From Actinomycetes bacterium (GTDB taxonomy: Bacteria > Actinomycetota > Thermoleophilia > Solirubrobacterales > Solirubrobacteraceae), in the NCBI GenBank assembly GCA_023405705.1, contig JAEXXR010000277.1, forward strand, positions 1 through 5,131: 5,131 bases of DNA, read 5' to 3'. The number at the start of each line of letters is the position of its first letter. The first letter of the stretch is position 1. The notes below the pieces were generated by a model. The model ran no database searches, had not been told where the DNA came from, and saw nothing but the letters and a program-made list of their open reading frames with translations. A program made the position numbers and the translations under genes. Of this stretch, positions 1-4,744 are shown piece after piece.

Positions 1-105
1 GAGGTGCGCCGCTCGATCGGCGACGTCGAGCTGGGCCGGCGCGTCGCGCGCGGCTACGGCACCACCACCGGCGGGCCCGCCGGCGGGCTCGACTGGGCCG
101 GCTGA
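1..105 (+). CDS. C-terminal end of an unidentified protein (5' partial)
   Basis: Frame 1 is open from the window edge to a TGA at 103-105 and gives 34 residues ending in a Gly/Thr/Ala-rich tail (ARGYGTTTGGPAGGLDWAG). Every sense codon ends in G or C, the same extreme bias as the flagellar genes downstream, so I take this as the real 3' end of a gene rather than chance. No domain or motif is recognisable in so short a stretch. Position just before flgB suggests a flagellar or motility gene, but the 147-nt gap means it need not share the flgB promoter. Identity unknown. Confidence 0.6.
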   Translation, partial: EVRRSIGDVELGRRVARGYGTTTGGPAGGLDWAG

Positions 106-147
106 GGCGCTTCACACCGGCTTATCACGCACGCCGGACCGCACCGC

Positions 148-174
148 TCAAGGATCTTCCCGGGCGGTCGATCT
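148..174 (+). promoter_or_regulatory. Weak candidate sigma-28 (FliA/WhiG type) promoter for the flgB operon
   Basis: TCAA at 148-151 is followed by exactly 15 nt and then GTCGATCT at 167-174. The known FliA/WhiG consensus is TAAA-N15-GCCGATAA. The match is 3 of 4 in the -35 part and 5 of 8 in the -10 part, with correct spacing. GTCGAT is a common string in GC-rich DNA, and early rod genes are often not sigma-28 dependent, so this is only a candidate. No good sigma-70 pair was seen in the leader. Confidence 0.2.
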
Positions 175-195
175 TCTCGCATGAAGAAGCAAGGG

Positions 196-228
196 ACTCC
201 CATGGAGGGGGGTCGTGATTCCCATGGA
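196..228 (+). repeat. Two direct copies of an 11-bp motif (AYTCCCATGGA) in the flgB leader
   Basis: ACTCCCATGGA at 196-206 and ATTCCCATGGA at 218-228 differ at one base and start 22 bp apart, about two helical turns, so both would face the same side of the DNA. Each contains the palindrome CCATGG. A third near copy, ATTCCCTTGGA, lies at 4676-4686 in the fliH-fliI gap. The arrangement suits tandem binding of a regulator, but no known operator was recognised. Confidence 0.35.
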
Positions 229-246
229 CGGCCGAAAGGACCCCCT
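207..246 (+). promoter_or_regulatory. Possible leader hairpin at the flgB ribosome site
   Basis: Bases 207-214 (GGGGGGTC) can pair with 239-246 (GACCCCCT): seven Watson-Crick pairs plus one G-T wobble, around a 24-nt loop. The 3' arm takes in the last two bases of the AAAGGA ribosome site (235-240) and part of the spacer before the flgB ATG at 253. Folding would therefore be expected to affect flgB initiation. It does not match the c-di-GMP riboswitch consensus as I know it, and no ligand is implied. The pairing is seen in the sequence; the function is inference. Confidence 0.3.
235..240 (+). promoter_or_regulatory. Ribosome binding site for flgB
   Basis: AAAGGA lies 12 nt before the ATG at 253. 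The spacing is a little long, but this is the only purine-rich match nearby. It supports 253 over the in-frame ATG at 181, which has no such site. Confidence 0.5.
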
Positions 247-252
247 ACCCGC

Positions 253-606
253 ATGAGCCTCTTCGACAGCACCCAGCTTGCGCTCGAGACCGCGCTGCGC
301 GGTTCGTCGATGCGCCAGGAGCTGCTGACGAACAACCTGGCGAACATCAACACGCCGGGCTATCAGCGGCAGGACCTCGACTTCCACAGCGCCCTCCAGG
401 CGGCGCAGGCGTCGGGCACCGATCCCCGCACCGTCTCCTTCCGCCCGTCCCTGGACCCGGCCCGCACCGTGCGCGCCGACGGCTCCGGCCTCGACGCCGA
501 CCAGGAGGCCGCCGCGCTCGCGAAGAACACGCTCGAGTACCAGGCGCTCGTGCAGACGATGGCAGCCCGCAACACGATCCTGCAGATCGCGATGGGCGTC
601 CGCTGA
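253..606 (+). CDS. flgB: Flagellar basal-body proximal rod protein FlgB
   Basis: FlgB is a structural subunit of the proximal rod, exported through the flagellar type III apparatus and assembled on the FliE/MS-ring base. The 117-residue product begins MSLFDSTQLALETAL and carries the rod-family signature NNLANINTPGYQR at residues 27-39. A C-terminal helix follows the typical pattern LAKNTLEYQALVQTM...ILQIAMG, and like other rod proteins both ends look helical. Length is at the short end of the family (about 115-140). I chose the ATG at 253 because MSLFD is the usual N-terminus and AAAGGA lies upstream; the ATG at 181 would add 24 atypical residues. The stop overlaps the flgC start by one base (TGATG), indicating coupled translation. 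Confidence 0.95.
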   Translation: MSLFDSTQLALETALRGSSMRQELLTNNLANINTPGYQRQDLDFHSALQAAQASGTDPRTVSFRPSLDPARTVRADGSGLDADQEAAALAKNTLEYQALVQTMAARNTILQIAMGVR

Positions 607-1055
607 TGGGCCTCTTCGACGCGATCGACATCGCCGGCAGCGGCCTCACGGCCGAGCGCCTGCGGATGGACGTCACCGCCGAGAACCTCGCCAACGCGCA
701 GACGACGCGCGGCGCGGACGGCGGCGCCTACCGTCGCAAGGAGGTCGTCCTCCAGCAGGCCGGCGGCACCTCCTTCCAGACGATGCTCACCGGCGCGATC
801 GGCGGCGTGCGCGCCGTCGACGCCGCCAGAGGCGTGCAGGTCGGCGCGATCGTCCAGGACGCGACGCCGAACCGCCAGATCTACGACCCCGGCCATCCCG
901 ACGCCAACCCGCAGGGCTACGTCGAGATGCCGAACGTCAACCCGGTGACGGAGATGGTCGACCTGATCAGCTCGTCCCGCTCCTACGAGGCCAACGTGAC
1001 CGCGATGCAGGCTTCCAAGCAGATGTTCACCAAGACGCTCGAGCTGCTCAGATGA
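606..1055 (+). CDS. flgC: Flagellar basal-body rod protein FlgC
   Basis: FlgC is a proximal rod subunit that stacks with FlgB in the drive shaft. The 149-residue product starts MGLFDAIDIAGSGLTAERLRMDV, followed by a rod motif variant, ENLANAQTT (26-34), where the family usually has NNIANVNTT, and then GGAYRRKEVVLQ (39-50). The C-terminal helix contains the classic MPNVNPVTEMVDLISSSRSYEANV block and ends at LELLR. Length is normal for FlgC (about 135-150). The ATG at 606 shares a base with the flgB stop, and the final TGA overlaps the fliE ATG by four bases, so all three genes look translationally coupled. The last sense codon and one internal codon (828-830) are AGA, otherwise rare outside fliF. 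Confidence 0.96.
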   Translation: MGLFDAIDIAGSGLTAERLRMDVTAENLANAQTTRGADGGAYRRKEVVLQQAGGTSFQTMLTGAIGGVRAVDAARGVQVGAIVQDATPNRQIYDPGHPDANPQGYVEMPNVNPVTEMVDLISSSRSYEANVTAMQASKQMFTKTLELLR

Positions 1056-1393
1056 TCGAGGCGATCGACCCCTCGATGGTCCCCGGCCTGTCGGAGTGGC
1101 AGGTCCAGGGCGTCCCCGAGCTGCCGCCCGTCGAGGCGGCGACGCCGCCGGTCGACGCCGTTCCGTCCAGCGGCGAAGGATTCGGTTCGATGCTTGCGAA
1201 TGAGATCGGCAAGCTCTCCGAGCTGCAGACGAACGCCGCCGAGGCAGGTCAGGCGCTCGCGACCGGCACCGCGACCGATCCGGTCTCCGCCGTCGTGGCC
1301 GTCGAGAAGGCGCAGCTCGCGATGCAGTTCGCCGGGGCGATCCGCTCCAGAGGCGCCGAGGCGTTCTCAGAGATCTTCCGCACCCAGGTCTGA
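1052..1393 (+). CDS. fliE: Flagellar hook-basal body complex protein FliE
   Basis: FliE is the small adaptor that joins the MS-ring to the proximal rod and is one of the first export substrates. The 113-residue product has a Pro-rich, variable N-terminal part (about 1-40). The conserved FliE region follows (about 43-113): GFGSMLANEIGKLSELQ, then ATGTATDPVSAVVAVEKAQLAMQFAGAIRSR and the ending FSEIFRTQV, which matches the family ending in QV. Length is typical (about 100-115). Its ATG overlaps the flgC stop in an ATGA. No strong ribosome site of its own is visible, so coupling to flgC is the likely mode of initiation. One AGA codon occurs at 1349-1351. Confidence 0.95.
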   Translation: MIEAIDPSMVPGLSEWQVQGVPELPPVEAATPPVDAVPSSGEGFGSMLANEIGKLSELQTNAAEAGQALATGTATDPVSAVVAVEKAQLAMQFAGAIRSRGAEAFSEIFRTQV

Positions 1394-1411
1394 CACCTCC
1401 GCCACTGACCA

Positions 1412-2932
1412 ATGCCCGCTCGCGCTCTGCTCGCAAACCTCTCGACCCGCGGCAAGATCGTCCTCGCCGTCGGGGCGCTCGCCGTCGTCGTCGTCTTCTT
1501 CGTCCTCTTCCGGATCGCCACGGCGCCCAGCTACACGACGCTGGTCGCCGGGCTCGACCCGAAGCAGACCGGCAAGGTCACCGAGGCGCTGTCGGCGAGA
1601 GGCATCCCCTACGAGCTGCAGAACAACGGCACCGCCGTCGCCGTCCAGAGAGGCGAGACCGCGCAGGCGCGGATCGCGCTCGCCGAGTCCGGCGTGCCCG
1701 CCAGCACGCAGGAGGGCTACGAGATCCTCGACAGACAGAAGCTCGGCACCTCCAACTTCCAGCAGCAGGTCAACTACCAGCGCGCCAAGGAAGGCGAGAT
1801 CGCGCAGACGATCGAGCAGATCGACGGCGTCTCCGGCGCCGAGGTCCAGCTCGTGCTGCCCGACAGAGAGGCGCAGCTGTTCGCCGAGAACGTCAGCCCC
1901 GCGACCGCCGCGGTGCTGCTGTCGGGCGCGTCGCTGGACGAGGGCCAGGTGCGCGGCATCGCGCAGCTGGTCGCCAACAGCGTCCAGGGCCTGAAGGCCG
2001 AGAAGGTGACGATCACCGACGGCAGCGGCACGATGCTGTGGCCGACCGCGACGAGCGGCGGCGCCGGCGGCGGAGGCCTGCTCGCCAAGCAGGCGGCCGA
2101 GGCGCGCTACAACCAGCAGACCGCCTCCGCGATCACCGCGATGCTCGCCCGCACCGTCGGCGCCGACAAGGTCCAGGTGCAGGTCAACGCCGACCTCGAC
2201 GCCAACGAGGCGACGCAGGACAGACTGGTCTACGGCAGAGCCGGCACGCCGACCGCGACGAGAACCGAGAGAGAGTCGCTGATCGGCAGAGGCGGCGCCA
2301 ACGGCGGCCCCGCCGGCACCGCCGGCAACACCCCGCCGACCTACGCCCAGCAGGGCACCGGCGACTCCGACTACAGACGCGAGACCGAGGACGAGGCGCT
2401 CGCCGTCAACAAGACGGTCACCCGCACGAGAATCGCGCCCGGCTCGATCAACAGACAGCAGGTCGCGGTGATGGTCGACGACTCGATCCCGGCGACGATG
2501 CTGCCGGCGATCAGAGACGCCGTCATGAGCGCCGCCGGCATCGACGAGGACCGCGGCGACGTCCTGCGCGTCGCGCAGCTCGCCTTCGTCCAGCCGCCGA
2601 GAGCGCCGGCCGCCTCCCCGGTCGACGACATCTGGGAGTACGCCAGATACGCGCTGATCGGCATGGCCGCCCTCGCCTTCCTCGCGCTCGTCGCGCGCCA
2701 GCTGCGCAAGCGCGAGCAGGAGGCGCTGGCGGGCGAGCCGACGTGGCTGCGCGAGATCGAGGCGCCGCGGACGCTCGCCGAGCTGGAGGCGGTCGAGGAC
2801 CCGATCGCCGCCACCCGCGTGCTGCCGCTCAGATCGCCGGAGAACCCCGCGCGGATGCAGGTCGAGGAACTGGTCGAGCGTGACCCGGAGCGCGTCGCGC
2901 AGCACGTCCGAGCTTGGATGCAGGAGGACTAG
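1412..2932 (+). CDS. fliF: Flagellar MS-ring protein FliF
   Basis: FliF oligomerises in the cytoplasmic membrane to form the MS-ring, the base on which rod, switch and export gate assemble. The 506-residue product has an N-terminal membrane segment (about 16-36) and a YscJ/FliF ring-building region (about 41-215) with the family block LGTSNFQQQVNYQRAKEGEIAQTI at 111-134. A FliF C-type periplasmic region (about 225-400) includes a Gly/Pro-rich linker near 290-320. A second membrane segment follows (about 411-428), then a cytoplasmic tail ending in the FliG-binding stretch (about 475-506, VEELVERDPERVAQHVRAWM). Length is slightly below the usual 520-570. A stop at 1406-1408 fixes the ATG at 1412 as the earliest start. 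No ribosome site is visible in the 18-nt gap, so coupling to fliE is likely. AGA supplies 16 of 38 arginines, far more than in neighbouring genes. Confidence 0.97.
   Translation: MPARALLANLSTRGKIVLAVGALAVVVVFFVLFRIATAPSYTTLVAGLDPKQTGKVTEALSARGIPYELQNNGTAVAVQRGETAQARIALAESGVPASTQEGYEILDRQKLGTSNFQQQVNYQRAKEGEIAQTIEQIDGVSGAEVQLVLPDREAQLFAENVSPATAAVLLSGASLDEGQVRGIAQLVANSVQGLKAEKVTITDGSGTMLWPTATSGGAGGGGLLAKQAAEARYNQQTASAITAMLARTVGADKVQVQVNADLDANEATQDRLVYGRAGTPTATRTERESLIGRGGANGGPAGTAGNTPPTYAQQGTGDSDYRRETEDEALAVNKTVTRTRIAPGSINRQQVAVMVDDSIPATMLPAIRDAVMSAAGIDEDRGDVLRVAQLAFVQPPRAPAASPVDDIWEYARYALIGMAALAFLALVARQLRKREQEALAGEPTWLREIEAPRTLAELEAVEDPIAATRVLPLRSPENPARMQVEELVERDPERVAQHVRAWMQED
2922..2927 (+). 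promoter_or_regulatory. Strong ribosome binding site for fliG inside the end of fliF
   Basis: AGGAGG, the best ribosome site in the window, lies in the last codons of fliF, 11 nt before the fliG ATG at 2939. It supports the upstream start that gives FliG its N-terminal extension, rather than the in-frame ATG at 2990. It also suggests FliG is translated at a high rate. Confidence 0.65.
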
Positions 2933-2938
2933 CGCACC

Positions 2939-4021
2939 ATGGCGATCCAACTTCCCGCAGCAGGGGTCGAGGACGCGCCGACCGGCGTGATGCCGGCGCC
3001 GCGTCGCCTGCCGCAGAGAACGCCGGTCCGGCTGAGAGGGCGCCACAAGGCCGCCGTCCTGCTGGTCGCGCTTGGGCCCGAGAAGGCCGCCGAGATCTTC
3101 AAGCACCTGCGCGACGAGGAGATCGAGACGCTCTCGCTGGAGATGGCGAAGCTCAACCAGATCGACCACGAGGCGGTCGGGATCGTCTTCGAGGAGCTCG
3201 TCGCGACCGTCCAGGCCTACGACTCGCTCGCCGCCGGCGGCGTCGACTACGCCCGCGAGGTGCTGGAGCGCGCGCGCGGGCCCGCGCGCGCCGCCGCGAT
3301 CATCGGCCGCCTGTCGACCGTGATCGAGATGCGGCCGTTCGAGTTCCTGCGCCGCACGCCGCCCGAGCACATCGTCACCTTCCTGCGCGCCGAGGCGCCG
3401 CAGACGATCGCGCTCGTGATCGCCAACCTGCACACGACGCTCGCCGCGCAGGTGCTCGCGCACCTGCCGGAGGAGGAGCAGGCCGACATCGCGCTGCGGA
3501 TCGCCCGCATGAGCGAGACGCCGCCGGACGTCGTCAAGGAGATCGAGGGCGTGATGCGGCAGAAGCTCGCCTCCGTCGTCCAGCAGGAGTACTCCTCCTC
3601 GGGCGGCGTCAAGTCGCTCGCCGAGATCCTCAACTACACCGACCGGCCGACCGAGCGCAACGTGCTCGACACGCTCACCGAGCGCGACGCCGAGCTCGGC
3701 GAGGAGGTCCGCCGGCTGCTGTTCGTCTTCGAGGACATCGCCAAGCTCGACGACCGCTCGATCCAGCTCGTGCTGCGCGAGGCCGACCAGAGAGATCTGG
3801 CGCTGGCGCTGCGCGGCGTCGACGACGACGTCAGAGAGCGGATCCTCGGCAACATGTCCGAGCGCGGCGCGACGCTCCTGCGCGAGGAGATGGAGTACCA
3901 GCCGCCGCAGCGCAAGCGCGTCGTCGAGGAGGCCCAGGGCCGCATCGTCGCGATCGTGCGACGGCTCGAGGACGCGGGCGCGCTCGTGATCGGGCGAGGC
4001 GGGAGCGACACCATTGTCTGA
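2939..4021 (+). CDS. fliG: Flagellar motor switch protein FliG
   Basis: FliG is the rotor protein that binds the FliF tail on the cytoplasmic face of the MS-ring and meets the stator to generate torque and switch direction. The 360-residue product has an extra N-terminal stretch (about 1-32, Pro/Arg-rich) before the normal beginning GRHKAAVLLVALGPEKAAEI. The N, middle and C domains then follow in order. The middle-domain EHPQ motif reads EAPQT at 152-156. The torque-helix charges are kept, by alignment with Escherichia coli FliG: R292 (K264), R309 (R281), E316/E317 (D288/D289) and R325 (R297). The C-terminus GRGGSDTIV resembles the usual GSGEDTYV. It starts 6 nt after fliF and overlaps fliH by 8 nt. 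A perfect 22-bp palindrome encodes part of the N/M linker. Confidence 0.97.
   Translation: MAIQLPAAGVEDAPTGVMPAPRRLPQRTPVRLRGRHKAAVLLVALGPEKAAEIFKHLRDEEIETLSLEMAKLNQIDHEAVGIVFEELVATVQAYDSLAAGGVDYAREVLERARGPARAAAIIGRLSTVIEMRPFEFLRRTPPEHIVTFLRAEAPQTIALVIANLHTTLAAQVLAHLPEEEQADIALRIARMSETPPDVVKEIEGVMRQKLASVVQQEYSSSGGVKSLAEILNYTDRPTERNVLDTLTERDAELGEEVRRLLFVFEDIAKLDDRSIQLVLREADQRDLALALRGVDDDVRERILGNMSERGATLLREEMEYQPPQRKRVVEEAQGRIVAIVRRLEDAGALVIGRGGSDTIV
3270..3291. repeat. Perfect 22-bp GC palindrome within fliG
   Basis: Bases 3270-3291 are a perfect inverted repeat centred on GGGCCC, with alternating GC arms (GCGCGCGC on each side) and no loop. The palindrome encodes residues around 111-118 of FliG (RARGPARA), the linker between the N and middle domains. 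All codons are acceptable for this protein, so coding needs plus GC bias may suffice to explain it. Alternating CG DNA can adopt left-handed or cruciform structure, but no role is shown. Confidence 0.85.
4001..4005 (+). promoter_or_regulatory. Ribosome binding site for fliH, supporting a TTG start
   Basis: GGGAG lies 8 nt before the TTG at 4014, an ideal spacing, and sits inside the end of fliG. The next in-frame candidate start (GTG at 4265) would remove over 80 residues including the conserved EGF..G region, so the TTG is preferred. Confidence 0.6.
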
Positions 4022-4643
4022 CGCCTCCGCCGCGGCGCCGGTCGAGCTGTACTCCTTCGAGCAGCTCGAGCCGCCGGCCAAGCCGATCCCGCTCAGAGAG
4101 CTGGAGGATCCGCTCGTCGCAGCCCGCGAGGAGGCCGACCGGATCCGCGAGCAGGCCCGCGCGGAGGGCTTCGCCGCCGGTCAGCAGGCGGCGCTCGCCG
4201 CCGCGCAGCCGGGCCTGGAGGCGGCGCTCGCCGCGCTCCACGGCGCCGTCGCCGGCGTCGAGGAGGTGCGCGAGAAGACCGCCGCGCAGGTCGAGCGCGA
4301 CGCGATCGAGCTGGCGCTGCAGCTGGCCGAGAAGATCGTCGCCGGCGCGCTGGCGGTCGAGTCCGAGCGGATCGTCGACGTCGTGCGCGGCTCGCTGCGC
4401 CGGCTGGCCGAGCGCCGCCGCGTGACGATCCTCGTCAACCCCGACGACCTCGAGACCGTCCGCTCGGCGACCGACTCGTTCGTCACCGGGCTCGGCGGCA
4501 TCGAGCACTGCGAGGTCCAGGCGGAGCGCCGGATCGCCCCCGGCGGCGCGCTCGTGCGCACCGAGGAGGGCCAGATCGACGCGACCGTCTCGACGCAGCT
4601 GATCCGCGCACGCGAGCTGGTCGAGCTCGAACTCGGGGAATGA
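4014..4643 (+). CDS. fliH: Flagellar assembly protein FliH (export ATPase regulator)
   Basis: FliH dimerises, binds the N-terminal part of the ATPase FliI and holds it at the export gate, acting like the peripheral stalk of rotary ATPases. The 209-residue product has a variable acidic, Pro-containing start (1-35) and an Ala/Glu-rich helical part with EGFAAGQQAA at 51-60, matching the small-residue repeat region typical of FliH. The conserved C-terminal half includes IELALQLAEKIVAGAL, VTILVNPDDLETV and PGGALVRTEEGQIDATVSTQL. Length is within the family range (about 200-260). It begins with TTG, overlapping fliG by 8 nt, with GGGAG 8 nt upstream. The TGA at 4641-4643 overlaps an ATG that opens a 34-codon frame reaching fliI. 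Confidence 0.93.
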   Translation: MSDASAAAPVELYSFEQLEPPAKPIPLRELEDPLVAAREEADRIREQARAEGFAAGQQAALAAAQPGLEAALAALHGAVAGVEEVREKTAAQVERDAIELALQLAEKIVAGALAVESERIVDVVRGSLRRLAERRRVTILVNPDDLETVRSATDSFVTGLGGIEHCEVQAERRIAPGGALVRTEEGQIDATVSTQLIRARELVELELGE

Positions 4644-4744
4644 TCGTGACTGCGCCCTGCGGGCTTGCCCCGAGCATTCCCTTGGAAGAAGTCGCCCGAG
4701 GGCTCGCTCTTCCGGCGCAACGACGGGACGGAGCGGCCGCATGA
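4640..4744 (+). CDS. Candidate 34-residue small ORF bridging fliH and fliI
   Basis: An open frame MIVTAPCGLAPSIPLEEVARGLALPAQRRDGAAA starts at an ATG overlapping the fliH stop (ATGA at 4640-4643) and ends at a TGA overlapping the fliI start (ATGA at 4741-4744). It thus spans the gap with the same overlap at both ends as flgC/fliE. That geometry suggests a coupling peptide that carries ribosomes from fliH to fliI. Against it, only 22 of 34 codons end in G or C, while the first 34 codons of fliI have 31; there is no convincing ribosome site (GGGG at 4635-4638 is too close); and no family is recognised. It could equally be a chance frame in a spacer, or a reading frame whose translation matters more than its product. 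Confidence 0.3.
   Translation: MIVTAPCGLAPSIPLEEVARGLALPAQRRDGAAA
4684..4713 (+). repeat. Inverted repeat / possible RNA hairpin in the fliH-fliI gap
   Basis: GGAAGA at 4684-4689 pairs perfectly with TCTTCC at 4708-4713. Inside it GCC (4694-4696) pairs with GGC (4701-4703) across a CGAG loop, separated from the outer stem by a symmetric 4x4 internal loop. No T run follows, so it is not a standard terminator. It may be an RNA processing or stability element, or chance. Confidence 0.35.
4730..4733 (+). promoter_or_regulatory. Ribosome binding site for fliI
   Basis: GGAG, preceded by another G/A-rich stretch, lies 7 nt before the ATG at 4741. No ATG, GTG or TTG occurs upstream in the same frame back to fliH, so 4741 is the earliest conventional start. 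Confidence 0.5.

Larger units (their letters stand above)
106..252 (+). other. Non-coding leader upstream of flgB
   Basis: This 147-nt stretch is the longest gene-free part of the window and is richer in A and T than the genes. It holds a CCGGC/GCCGG inverted repeat (117-121 with 133-137, 11-nt loop) just after the preceding stop, a GACCGC/GCGGTC inverted repeat (137-142 with 164-169), a possible sigma-28-like promoter, two copies of an 11-bp motif and a GC stem next to the flgB ribosome site. Neither inverted repeat near the stop is followed by a T run, so a normal intrinsic terminator is not supported. The frame is open from an ATG at 181 into flgB, but that ATG has no ribosome site, and the extra 24 residues do not look like FlgB. 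Confidence 0.6.

Noticed and set aside
106..175. Intrinsic terminator after the first gene
   Set aside because: The inverted repeats at 117-137 and 137-169 are short and not followed by a T run.
121..240. c-di-GMP (GEMM) riboswitch before flgB, suggested by CACGCACGCC at 126-135
   Set aside because: Only a short resemblance to the first conserved element. The other conserved elements and the tetraloop/receptor pattern were not found.
181..252. In-frame upstream ATG that would extend FlgB by 24 residues
   Set aside because: No ribosome site before it, the added residues have no FlgB likeness, and the stretch carries the motif copies and stem expected of a leader.
363..1436. Long open frame on the minus strand opposite flgB-fliE
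   Set aside because: It mirrors real genes with strong family signatures on the plus strand. Its Arg/Ala-rich product is the usual shadow seen in GC-rich DNA.
1480..1510. GTC/TTC trinucleotide run at the fliF start as a phase-variation repeat
   Set aside because: It is short and imperfect and simply encodes the Val/Phe-rich first membrane segment. Slippage in triplets would not shift the frame.
1367..4081. 904-residue minus-strand open frame across fliF and fliG
   Set aside because: Low-complexity Leu/Arg/Asp/Gly product without domains, antisense to well-supported fliF and fliG. It arises from the extreme third-position GC of those genes.
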